The position numbers were made by a program, and so were the translations under genes. A DNA stretch of 47,076 nucleotides, taken from contig CAMJNC010000004.1 in the NCBI GenBank assembly GCA_946407195.1, positions 1-47,076 on the forward strand, in the 5' to 3' direction. The DNA comes from an uncultured Treponema sp. GTDB lineage: Bacteria; Spirochaetota; Spirochaetia; Treponematales; Treponemataceae. Positions 32,136 through 39,802 of this stretch are shown piece after piece; the first letter of the stretch is position 1; every line of letters starts with the position of its first letter. The notes beneath the pieces were generated by a model. That model had not been told where the DNA came from and did no database searches. It saw nothing but the letters and a program-made list of their open reading frames with translations.

Positions 32136-33305
32136 ATGTCTTTTATAAAACGTGAGCCTGTTTTGTTTGCAGCTCTTGTGCTGGCCCTTGGCGCGGTGTG
32201 TCTAGTGCGGCCTGGGGTGGAGCTTTGTCTGCAGGCAATTGATTTTCGAACCCTGGCTATTTTGTTTTCGCTGATGATTGTGATTAAGGCGTTCCAGAGT
32301 CAGAACTTTCTGGACTTTGTGGCGGCAAGGCTTTTGAGGCTGTGCAAGACTCGGCGGGCCCTTTATTTTCTTTTGACTTACCTTGTCTTTTTCAGTTCCA
32401 TGTTTGTTACAAACGATGTGGCGCTTTTGACCTTTGTGCCAATTTCCCTTTTGATTTTTAAGCGGATTGAGCTGCCGGCTCTGCACATTGTGGTGCTGGA
32501 GACTCTGGCGGCGAATCTTGGTTCCTGCATTACTCCTATGGGGAATCCGCAGAATCTTTATCTTTTTTCTTACTACGGTTTTGGGGCTCTGGAGTTTTTT
32601 GCTTTGACGGCAAAAATTGCAGTTCCGGCCTTTTTGCTTTTGACTGCTATTGTTCTCTTTTTAACAAGGAGGCGGCTTGCGGGGCATGGGGGATATTCAC
32701 AGCCTCAGACACTCGCGGGCAATGTGCTGCAGTCTCAGGTTGTGCGGCTTAAGCTTGATTTTCGCACCATTTTTTATGTGGCTGATTTTATCCTCTGCCT
32801 GCTTGCGGTTTTTCATGCCGTAAACTACCTGCTTATGTTTGCCGTAACTGTTCTGGTAATGGCGGTGTGCAACTGGCGGCTTTTTAAGAAAGTTGATTAC
32901 AGTCTGCTTTTGACCTTTGTGGGCTTTTTTATTTTTACGAAAACGCTTTCTACGGTTTCGGCTTTTTCTGATTTTATAAAATCTGTGTTGTCGTCGCCGC
33001 TTAAAACCTACCTTACAGGCATTGCCGCAAGCCAGGTTATAAGCAACGTGCCGGCCGCCCTGCTGCTCTCTGGCTTTACAGATAACGGCGCCATGCTGTT
33101 GCTGGCCGTGAACGTGGGCGGCCTGGGAACCCTGATCGCCAGCATGGCAAGTGTTATTTCCTTTAAGCTCTACAGTGCAGACTCTGCGGTGGTTGAGCCT
33201 GTCGAAACCACCGGAGCCACCGCGGGTCATAGCTACTTCGCCGTCTTCACTGCCTACAACCTGGTGCTGCTGGCGGTGCTGGGGGTTGTTGTGTATGTTT
33301 TGTAA
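32136..33305 (+). CDS. Anion transporter of the ArsB/CitM/SLC13-like superfamily
   Basis: A protein of 389 residues with about 10-11 membrane helices. Typical pore motifs of the ion-transporter superfamily are present: FVTNDVALLTFVP, NLGSCITPMGNPQNLYLFSYYG (cut to TPMGNPQNLY), and SNVPAALLLSGFTDN with VGGLGTLIASMASVIS. Such proteins carry di- or tricarboxylates, sulfate or arsenite across the inner membrane with Na+ or H+. Substrate is not visible. Residues 351-360 (VVEPVETTG) are encoded by a palindromic repeat at 33187-33213 and sit in the loop before the last helix, where an insertion is tolerated. The start is fixed by the promoter and by similarity to the remnant at 30672. Confidence 0.85.
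   Translation: MSFIKREPVLFAALVLALGAVCLVRPGVELCLQAIDFRTLAILFSLMIVIKAFQSQNFLDFVAARLLRLCKTRRALYFLLTYLVFFSSMFVTNDVALLTFVPISLLIFKRIELPALHIVVLETLAANLGSCITPMGNPQNLYLFSYYGFGALEFFALTAKIAVPAFLLLTAIVLFLTRRRLAGHGGYSQPQTLAGNVLQSQVVRLKLDFRTIFYVADFILCLLAVFHAVNYLLMFAVTVLVMAVCNWRLFKKVDYSLLLTFVGFFIFTKTLSTVSAFSDFIKSVLSSPLKTYLTGIAASQVISNVPAALLLSGFTDNGAMLLLAVNVGGLGTLIASMASVISFKLYSADSAVVEPVETTGATAGHSYFAVFTAYNLVLLAVLGVVVYVL
33187..33213. repeat. REP-like palindrome, in frame inside the transporter gene
   Basis: CGGTGGTT (33187-33194) and AACCACCG (33206-33213) form an 8-base stem around GAGCCTGTCGA. It encodes VVEPVETTG. Close relatives lie at 37831-37867 and 42407-42443. Confidence 0.8.
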
Positions 33306-33380
33306 CTGACAGTTGATTTTGTATTTGTCGCTTTGAAAACGACCACTTTATTCTTCCTTAGTTTATTATTAATCATAACT

Positions 33381-34415
33381 ATGGCAAATGAAATTATGAT
33401 TAATAACGAAGAAGATTTGAAATCAAAGATTTACACAATCCGCAGCCTCCAGGTAATGCTGGATAGAGACCTGGCGGAGATTTATGGGTATGAAACAAAA
33501 AGATTTAATGAACAAGTAAAGAATAATATTGAGCGTTTTGATGAAGATTTTATGTTTCAATTAACTGAAGAAGAGACAAAAGAGTGTTCAAGGTCGAAAA
33601 ATTCGACCTTGAACGCAAAAGGTCGCGGAAGAAATATAAAATATGCACCTTATGCCTTCACCGAACAAGGGGTGTATATGCTCATGACAGTTCTCAAAGG
33701 TGAACTTGCAGTGTCGCAAAGCAAAATGCTTGTTAGACTCTTCAAGAAGATGAAGGATTATGTAATCGAAAATCAGCAGATAGTTAGTAAGCGGGATTTT
33801 TTACGTCTTTCATTACAGACTGCAGAAAATGCACAAAACTATATTGAGGTCAGACAAAAGCTTACAGAAATTGATGACAAGGTTGAAGATGTTGTAAGCA
33901 ATCTTGGAGAGATGGTAAGGAAATCAGAACTTTCTCCATTTATGATGAATCTTGGAAAACCGGAAATTCCTTCTGGCTGGCTTATCTTAAATGGACAGCC
34001 GGTAGAAAGTGATATGGCTTATGAGCAGATTTATACGTTGGCAAACAAATCTATTTATATTGTTGATAATTACATTTCCTTGAAAACCCTGGTTCTTTTC
34101 AAAAATGCAAAACAGAACGTTTCCGTGACTATCTTTTCTGATAATACAAATAACGGACTTCATCAGGTTGAATTCAATGATTTTTGTAAAGAATACCCCG
34201 AATTGAAAATAGATTTAAGACAGGCAGGCGGAATCTTTCATGACCGGTATATTATATTGGACTATAAAACTTCAGATGAAAAAATCTATCATTGTGGAGC
34301 AAGTTCAAAAGATGGCGGAAGGAAAGTAAATACAATCACTTTGACGGATGATACTTCGGTATACAATAATTTGATTATGCAGTTACTAAAGAACACGCCG
34401 CTTGTGTTGAAATAA
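33381..34415 (+). CDS. ORF6N-domain protein with PLD-like C-terminal domain
   Basis: About 344 residues. The N-terminal ORF6N (phage KilA-N related) DNA-binding domain reads IRSLQVMLDRDLAEIYG, VKNNIERFDEDFMFQLT and YAPYAFTEQGVYML. A linker follows, then a C-terminal domain with SIYIVDNYISLKTL and FHDRYIILDY...IYHCGASSKDGG, which resembles a degenerate phospholipase-D HKD site (HDRYIILD). The protein family is common in mobile regions of Firmicutes and spirochaetes; a role in phage or plasmid conflict is possible but unproven. An upstream TTG at 33333 would add a hydrophobic stretch foreign to the family, so the ATG at 33381 is preferred; 33396 is an alternative. A 13-base inverted repeat lies inside at 33586. 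Confidence 0.8.
   Translation: MANEIMINNEEDLKSKIYTIRSLQVMLDRDLAEIYGYETKRFNEQVKNNIERFDEDFMFQLTEEETKECSRSKNSTLNAKGRGRNIKYAPYAFTEQGVYMLMTVLKGELAVSQSKMLVRLFKKMKDYVIENQQIVSKRDFLRLSLQTAENAQNYIEVRQKLTEIDDKVEDVVSNLGEMVRKSELSPFMMNLGKPEIPSGWLILNGQPVESDMAYEQIYTLANKSIYIVDNYISLKTLVLFKNAKQNVSVTIFSDNTNNGLHQVEFNDFCKEYPELKIDLRQAGGIFHDRYIILDYKTSDEKIYHCGASSKDGGRKVNTITLTDDTSVYNNLIMQLLKNTPLVLK
33586..33614. repeat. 13-base perfect inverted repeat inside the ORF6N gene
   Basis: GTTCAAGGTCGAA (33586-33598) and its exact inverse (33602-33614) flank an AAA loop. It encodes CSRSKNSTLN, the variable loop before the conserved YAPYAFTEQG block. Confidence 0.85.
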
Positions 34416-34417
34416 CA

Positions 34418-34894
34418 TTAAATCCCCTTTTCACCGTAGTGGTCAAGAATCTGGTTTACAGTAATAACATCGAAAATGCGGTGAGTAAAACAGTAACGCA
34501 GAATCAAGTCGGAACGGAGACTTTTTGAAAGTGAATATCCGGCAGTTTTTAAAAGGTCTTCAGTTTCATCTGTCTCAAGATTCATTGCAAGACAAAGTTT
34601 GAGTAGCGTATTTTTATTCGGGTGATATTCTGGTTGTGTCCGGATTTTTGAAAAGAGTTTACGGTCGATATCTGCCTTTTTATAGACTTCTACTTCGTCA
34701 AGATTCTTAGAGAGAATTGTTTTACGGATTTTCTCCTGCAAGATATCATCTGACACGGTTATGTAATTATTTATAGAACCATAATCCGGTGTTGATTCCC
34801 TGATTTCAATGACAGGTATATCAGTTGAATACTGAAAAGAGTTTTTGAGAAAAAGATCAATTTCATTGAAATCAAGGGGTTCAGCTTTGTTCAT
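34418..34894 (-). CDS. Small HTH-like protein, unknown function
   Basis: A protein of 158 residues (ATG at 34894; a TTG at 34900 is an alternative). Residues 65-130 look like an XRE/lambda-repressor-type helical domain: SKNLDEVEVYKKADIDRKLF (in part), FSKIRTQPEYHPNKNTLLKLCLA cut to its HPNKNTLLKL core, and TDETEDLLKTAGYSLSKS. This unit is often found at the end of macro-domain or other accessory proteins. The gene starts 9 bases after the GH2 stop and may be read with it. It converges on the ORF6N gene with 2 bases between stops. Function is unknown. Confidence 0.6.
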   Translation of the reverse strand: MNKAEPLDFNEIDLFLKNSFQYSTDIPVIEIRESTPDYGSINNYITVSDDILQEKIRKTILSKNLDEVEVYKKADIDRKLFSKIRTQPEYHPNKNTLLKLCLAMNLETDETEDLLKTAGYSLSKSLRSDLILRYCFTHRIFDVITVNQILDHYGEKGI

Positions 34895-34902
34895 ATGCAA
34901 AA

Positions 34903-37900
34903 TTATGAATTATATTCTGATTTTTTGAAAGAGTGGAATTGGAACCACTTAAAATCAAAATTACTTCCCGGCAGGAAGACGAAGCTGATTTTCTGGCGGC
35001 CGGTGACTGGCGTTAGAGGGAAGGTCTTTTCTTCATAGCCGTCTGTGTGGGCGAACTCGATTACCTGGGTTGTGCTTGAACCGTCCTCGGCAAAGAACTT
35101 GATATTGATTGTGTTGTTCTCTGTGTTGGATTTGCCGCAGATGGTGATTGAGGTGGTCTCGAGGTCTCCAAAATCCATATCTGAAAAATCAAGATTTACG
35201 TTGTTGCCGATTCCTTCTACTGCATCCTCTGTGCGGGTAAAGGTGTCGCCTGCAATTAAGTTTGCGTCCAGGGCGCGCAGCTTGGCGTAGGCCTTAGCGG
35301 ATTTTTCGAAATAAAAACCGTGCAGGTAGAGGTCTGTCTCAAAGCTGATGGTGATTGTGTGTACACCAAAGAGGCGGCGTTTGAGTGTAAAGACATTTTC
35401 GCTGTAGGTGTTGTAGATGGATTCGTGGCGGTAGGTGAAGGTACCGAGATTTTCAGCTGCCACCCCGGTGCCTTCGCCATCCCACACTTTAATTTCCAGT
35501 TCCGTAGCAAAGCTGAAAATTGGCAGATGGATTGTGTCGGCTCCGTCCACCCCAAAATCAACCTTGTCAAAACTAATCCACGTAGGGCCGCATTTCCTGT
35601 TCGAAATACCGCTCTCCAGAGACATCTCCGGCTTCTCCTTTCCTCCTTCGCTGTCCCAGCCGGTAAAGCGGCAGGCTTCAATCAGTGTGTAAGGATTCAG
35701 GCGGCAGCTGCCGATTTCGCTTACGGTAAATGGCAGGTCGCTTATAACCTCATCATACTTAGTGCCGTTCTGGGCCGTGCAGCGGAGAATGCATTCTCCA
35801 TCGCCGGCTGCTGTGATGGTGCGGGTGTCTGCGGTGCCGGAAACTGTGATGTTGTCGCTGGAAATACATTCCTTAAAAACCGGGTTCCAGCTGATTTCTT
35901 TTATACTTGCGTTTTCTGGCAGCACCTTTGCACTAACTTGAATCTGACGGTTAGTGGCGTCTAATTTAGTTGAGTCGTCTGCAATCAGTTCTATTTTGCG
36001 GGTTGGAACAAAATCTTTCTCCGGCCTGATTGCAAGGTAAGGTGCTACCTCGCTCCACTTCTCCTGTCCGGCCGGAGCGTTTCCGTTGTACTTAATGGAA
36101 ACATTCGGAAGCCCTGCGCTCGCCGCGGTCACGACAAAAGAAGAACTCTTTTTCTTACTGCGTACAATTGCAATCAGCCTGTTTGCAAAAAGCTTTCTTG
36201 TGTGGCTGCGGCTTCCTTCCGGCTTGTATTCCTCGTAGTCTGTTGAGTCGCCGTTATCCATGCCTAACAGTTCGGCATCGCCTGCTACGTTTATGGTAAT
36301 GTAGTTGCGTGCGTTTTCTACAAGTGTGCCGTCGCGGTCTGCGAGCATTATCTGGATGAAGTGGATTGGTTCACAATTGTCATTGCGAGCGGAGCGAAGC
36401 AATCCATTGTTATAGTCCTCTTCCGGTTTTAATATAATTCTCGCCGGATCGCCAAAAGATCTCTTCACATCCTCCGCAATCACCTTTCCATTCGCATCAT
36501 ATGCCACCGCGCGAATCTCACCCTTGTGATACTCAAGCTGCCACTGACCAAACGGTGACACTCCATCCCTGTGGTTTATTTCCTGTTTACCAAGCGACTT
36601 GCCATTAAAAAAGAGCTCAACAAAATCAGCGTTTGTATATGCTTTTACATCAATCAGCTGACCTTCATTCCAGTCCCAGTAGGGGAGCAGGTGTACAAAA
36701 GGCGCAGTAGACTTTCCGGCCCACTCAGACTTGTACAAAAAGTAAGTGTCCTTTGGAAAGCCTGCTGTATCAATCTGTCCAAAGAACGAAGACTTTGTGT
36801 GATACGGAGTAGGCTCTCCAATATAGTCCCAGCCGGTCCAGATAAACTGTCCTGCAGAAAAAGGACAGTCGCGGTCGTTGGCAATTACAGTCTGTGTGTT
36901 CTTGCAGCCCCATGGGGTAGTGCAGTTTCCGAGTGTAGAACACTGTCCGTCGCTGAAGGTTACCAGCTGCAGAGAATCCGGAAAGTGATAGATTCCTCGG
37001 CTCTGAACTGTGGAACCGGTTTCGCTTCCGTAAATATTCCAGTCAGCATACTTTTTGTGGTGCTCGTCGTAAAGACGTTCCAGATAATTGTAGCCCACCA
37101 CATCAATATTCTCTGCGCACTTTTGCGCCCCATCCGTCATCATATAATTTGAAGCGATTGTAATCTGAGCATTTTTATGAGGGTCGTGTTTTTCTACTGC
37201 GGCATAAAGTCGTTTTGTGATTGCGAGTCCGTTGCCCATATGGGTGTCGTAAATCTCGTTTCCAATTGACCACATAATTATGCTCGGATGGTTCCTGTCG
37301 CGTCGTACCCAGTTTGCAACATCGCACTCACACCACTCATTAAAATAGTTACCGTAATCAAACTGAGTTTTTGGTTTTTCCCACATATCAAAAATCTCGT
37401 CATCTACGAGAAGACCCATTTCGTCGCAAAGGTCCAGCCAGGCTTGTGGCGGCGGATTATGAGAGCAGCGCACGGCATTTACACCCATCTCCTTGAGCTT
37501 TGAAAACTGACGTCGCAGGGCTGTGGCATTAAAGGCAGCTCCCAGAGCTCCCTGGTCGTGATGCTGACAGGCCCCGTAGATTTTTACATGGCGGCCGTTC
37601 AGGAAAAAGCCCTCGTTGGCTGTGAACACGGCATGCTTAAAGCCGCAGTGCTGGCTGATTTCGTCGAGCACAATTCCGTCTGCCGCAATCAGCTGCGTGG
37701 TGAGAATATAGTAACAAGGCGAGCTGATGTCCCAGAGGGCAGGGGCCTTTACTGTGTACTCGCCGTCGCTATCAAAAGAAGTAAAGACTGTGCCGTCGGG
37801 CCTGGTGAGAGTGTGCTTTACTGTGGCCCCGGTGGTTGAGTAGTCCGAAGGACGTATCGAAGCCACCTCAGAGCTCAAGATGATTTTCCACTCCCCGTCA

Positions 37901-38451
37901 AGCTTAGACTCGTCACAAGGCACAGCGCTGAAATAAACCCCGTCGCTCACAAGGTGCTCTGCCGGGCAGTTTATAAGCTGTACATCGCGGAAGATTCCAG
38001 CTCCCGAATACCATCTTGTATTACAGTTCTGGTAAACGGCAATCACGAGTACTTCATTGCTACCTGCCTTTACCAGCGAACTTATATCAAACTCAAAAGC
38101 CGAGTAGCCGTATTTCCATTCTCCCGCCTTTTTGCCATTAACCCAGACGGCACTGTTCATGTAAACGCCTTCAAAGGCCAGGGCAATGTAGCGGCCGGGA
38201 ACCGTGTCAATATCAAAACTCTTCTTATAAAAGCCAACACTGTTTTTGTACAAATCCTTTACGTGATAAATCTGCCAGTCGTGTGGAAGTGTCACTGGCC
38301 TGTAAGTCTGGTTATCAGCTTCTTTCAAAAACTGTTCAGGTGTAAAAAGCACGGGTACTTTTGAAGCCCCGTCCTCGCCAGTTTTAAACATTGTGTTTTC
38401 ATCAATCGCCAGCTCTGCAAAGGTCCAGCCGTCGTTAAAAAGAGTTCTCAT
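34903..38451 (-). CDS. GH2 beta-galactosidase-like glycoside hydrolase
   Basis: A protein of 1182 residues. The order is: sugar-binding domain with LPHDWQIYHV, immunoglobulin-like GH2 domain, TIM barrel with RCSHNPPPQAWLDLCDEMG (in part), acid/base E399 in WSIGNEIYD, nucleophile E477 in YGSETGS, then DUF4982-type and further beta domains including a Big-like unit (about 840-920) and C-terminal carbohydrate-binding-like domains. There is no signal peptide, so it probably acts on imported oligosaccharides. Two foreign in-frame stretches are visible: VASIRPSDYSTT (about 195-207) and GLLRSARNDN (about 683-692), both encoded by dispersed repeats. The specificity could be galactosidase, glucuronidase or a relative. 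A good promoter ends 8 bases before the ATG. Confidence 0.88.
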   Translation of the reverse strand: MRTLFNDGWTFAELAIDENTMFKTGEDGASKVPVLFTPEQFLKEADNQTYRPVTLPHDWQIYHVKDLYKNSVGFYKKSFDIDTVPGRYIALAFEGVYMNSAVWVNGKKAGEWKYGYSAFEFDISSLVKAGSNEVLVIAVYQNCNTRWYSGAGIFRDVQLINCPAEHLVSDGVYFSAVPCDESKLDGEWKIILSSEVASIRPSDYSTTGATVKHTLTRPDGTVFTSFDSDGEYTVKAPALWDISSPCYYILTTQLIAADGIVLDEISQHCGFKHAVFTANEGFFLNGRHVKIYGACQHHDQGALGAAFNATALRRQFSKLKEMGVNAVRCSHNPPPQAWLDLCDEMGLLVDDEIFDMWEKPKTQFDYGNYFNEWCECDVANWVRRDRNHPSIIMWSIGNEIYDTHMGNGLAITKRLYAAVEKHDPHKNAQITIASNYMMTDGAQKCAENIDVVGYNYLERLYDEHHKKYADWNIYGSETGSTVQSRGIYHFPDSLQLVTFSDGQCSTLGNCTTPWGCKNTQTVIANDRDCPFSAGQFIWTGWDYIGEPTPYHTKSSFFGQIDTAGFPKDTYFLYKSEWAGKSTAPFVHLLPYWDWNEGQLIDVKAYTNADFVELFFNGKSLGKQEINHRDGVSPFGQWQLEYHKGEIRAVAYDANGKVIAEDVKRSFGDPARIILKPEEDYNNGLLRSARNDNCEPIHFIQIMLADRDGTLVENARNYITINVAGDAELLGMDNGDSTDYEEYKPEGSRSHTRKLFANRLIAIVRSKKKSSSFVVTAASAGLPNVSIKYNGNAPAGQEKWSEVAPYLAIRPEKDFVPTRKIELIADDSTKLDATNRQIQVSAKVLPENASIKEISWNPVFKECISSDNITVSGTADTRTITAAGDGECILRCTAQNGTKYDEVISDLPFTVSEIGSCRLNPYTLIEACRFTGWDSEGGKEKPEMSLESGISNRKCGPTWISFDKVDFGVDGADTIHLPIFSFATELEIKVWDGEGTGVAAENLGTFTYRHESIYNTYSENVFTLKRRLFGVHTITISFETDLYLHGFYFEKSAKAYAKLRALDANLIAGDTFTRTEDAVEGIGNNVNLDFSDMDFGDLETTSITICGKSNTENNTINIKFFAEDGSSTTQVIEFAHTDGYEEKTFPLTPVTGRQKISFVFLPGSNFDFKWFQFHSFKKSEYNS
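36379..36405. repeat. Dispersed repeat, in frame inside the GH2 gene (second family)
   Basis: On the + strand it begins GTCATTGCGAGCGGAGCGAA and continues to GCAATCC; ATTGC and GCAAT are its inverted ends. On the coding strand it reads NNGLLRSARNDN, a peptide typical of a widespread bacterial intergenic repeat. It is not related to the GGTGGTT family. Confidence 0.7.
37831..37867. repeat. REP-like palindrome, in frame inside the GH2 gene
   Basis: GGTGGTTGAGTAGTCCGAAG leads to a right arm ending AGCCACC, which pairs with GGTGGTT apart from one G-T position. On the coding strand it gives VASIRPSDYSTT. Its long form matches the intergenic copy at 42407-42443. Confidence 0.75.
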
Positions 38452-38459
38452 AATAAAAA

Positions 38460-38488
38460 AGTATAATATGTAAATCAGCGCCTGTGAA
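38460..38488 (-). promoter_or_regulatory. Promoter of the GH2 gene
   Basis: On the minus strand, TTCACA (38488-38483), a 17-base spacer and TATACT (38465-38460). The ATG at 38451 follows the -10 by 8 bases and no ribosome binding site is present. Confidence 0.7.
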
Positions 38489-38523
38489 TAAGAAAAACAG
38501 CCGATACGACGTCCAAGGGGCTT

Positions 38524-39615
38524 TTATTCGTAAATATAAAAGCGATTGTCAGGATCAGCTTTGGCTTTGTAGAGGGCAATATCAGCTTTTTTGAATAGCT
38601 CAGAATAATTTTTTTCTTCGCCCCGGTAAATTGCAATTCCAATACTCAGGCTTACCTTCTGGTCTGTCTTTCCTATTGTAATATTTTCGGAAGCTCCGCT
38701 TACAATTTCTTGAGCAAGCTTTTTTGCAACTTCTTCATCATCAGTATTTTTGACTACAAGAATAAACTCGTCGCCGCCAAAGCGTCCCAGAATCTCGCTG
38801 CCCGGAACTTTTTCGGCCAGGAAGTTTCCAAGCTGAACGATGACGCTGTCGCCGATATCATGACCCCAGGTATCGTTTATATTCTTAAAGTGGTCTATAT
38901 CCAGCATAAACATAAAACCACTGTTGCAGGATTCATCTGCCAGAAAAGAATTGATTTCGCGGGTTAAGGCTCCCTTGTTTTTGAGGCCGGTCATTTCATC
39001 TGTATCTTTCTGGATATTAATTTCGCGGTTCAAAACAAACTCGCGGATTCTAACAGAGTTTGCAATAATATTAAGAAAGATTCCGACAATTGTAAAAATG
39101 GTTACGTTTACAACATCCATCTGCCAGATGTGTTCCGGCTTAATTCCACGCATCCAGATTAAAAATACAATTGACGCACCGCAAAGCTCTACCGCCATCC
39201 AGAACGGCTTGTCTATCATAAACATTGGGGTAATAAGCAGCAGGGCAATAAAGGTTGCAGAAGGATAATTTGGATTATTCTGTGTAATAAAGCAGCCAAA
39301 AATAAAAAGCAGTGAAATTGAAAGATAAATTAAAAACTGTGCAAAAATAGAATCCTTTTCTAACTGAAAGAAAAATGAAATGGCAAGTGTAGAATAAAAG
39401 AACGCACCAAAATATAAGGCTCTGTTTGTGCTTAAAATATCAATAAATATAGAAGAAAAAAACAAAAGCCCGAAAATTATGGCCATAAAAATATGTAGAA
39501 GGCGCCAGATTATAAAATTAGAAACATAGGCATCTTTCTTTACTTCGTTATACTCTGCCTTTTCAATTCCACAATAAAAAAAATAATTGTGCAGAGTCCT
39601 GAAAAATTGTCTCAT
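38524..39615 (-). CDS. Membrane-bound diguanylate cyclase (GGDEF)
   Basis: A protein of 363 residues. The first 190 or so hold about six membrane helices of no known sensor family. Residues 205-363 are a GGDEF domain with DEMTGLKNKGAL, FMLDIDHFKNINDTWGHDIGD (in part) and the active GGDEF at 280-284 (RFGGDEFILV). The catalytic residues are intact, so it should make cyclic di-GMP. No RxxD inhibitory site is obvious at the usual place before GGDEF (ligand KVPGSEILG). The gene stands alone and is read from an extended -10 promoter directly before the ATG. Cyclic di-GMP often controls surface polysaccharides and motility, but no direct link with the upstream locus is visible. Confidence 0.9.
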   Translation of the reverse strand: MRQFFRTLHNYFFYCGIEKAEYNEVKKDAYVSNFIIWRLLHIFMAIIFGLLFFSSIFIDILSTNRALYFGAFFYSTLAISFFFQLEKDSIFAQFLIYLSISLLFIFGCFITQNNPNYPSATFIALLLITPMFMIDKPFWMAVELCGASIVFLIWMRGIKPEHIWQMDVVNVTIFTIVGIFLNIIANSVRIREFVLNREINIQKDTDEMTGLKNKGALTREINSFLADESCNSGFMFMLDIDHFKNINDTWGHDIGDSVIVQLGNFLAEKVPGSEILGRFGGDEFILVVKNTDDEEVAKKLAQEIVSGASENITIGKTDQKVSLSIGIAIYRGEEKNYSELFKKADIALYKAKADPDNRFYIYE

Positions 39616-39621
39616 TTTTAA

Positions 39622-39630
39622 ATTATATCA
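39622..39630 (-). promoter_or_regulatory. Extended -10 promoter of the GGDEF gene
   Basis: On the minus strand TGATATAAT (39630-39622): a perfect TATAAT with an upstream TG. The -35 region is weak. The start codon follows after 6 bases (TTAAAA), so the mRNA would have no leader. Confidence 0.6.
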
Positions 39631-39683
39631 TGCTTTTATTCTAAAAGAAATGTTTATTATTTAGTTTCTGTGATACTGGTAAA

Positions 39684-39713
39684 GTCAATTAAATTGTATA
39701 CAATCTAATTGAC
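39684..39713. promoter_or_regulatory. 30-base operator-like dyad over the trxB -35 box
   Basis: Outer arms GTCAATT (39684-39690) and AATTGAC (39707-39713) and the inner palindrome ATTGTATACAAT (39693-39704) share one centre; 14 of 15 base pairs match. It covers the first bases of the -35 box. The AATT-ATTGTATACAAT-AATT pattern resembles known OhrR/MarR-family operators. Confidence 0.65.
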
Positions 39714-39737
39714 ACTCCTGGGACTTATCACTATACT
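39709..39737 (+). promoter_or_regulatory. Promoter of trxB
   Basis: TTGACA (39709-39714), a 17-base spacer and TATACT (39732-39737). A leader of about 60 bases with TTGGAG (39791-39796) precedes the ATG. Confidence 0.85.
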
Positions 39738-39802
39738 CCAAAACAACTGGTCAGAAAAATGCTAGAGTAATAGCATAAAATTTGTTACAATTGGAGTATC
39801 CT

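Noticed and set aside
32697..33230. Minus-strand open frame of 177 codons opposite the transporter
   Set aside because: The product is rich in H, Q, R and K as expected from the antisense of a membrane-protein gene; the + strand product has clear transporter motifs.
36571..37152. Plus-strand open frame of 193 codons opposite the GH2 catalytic domain
   Set aside because: The GH2 active-site residues E399 and E477 lie in the other strand; the + strand product matches nothing.
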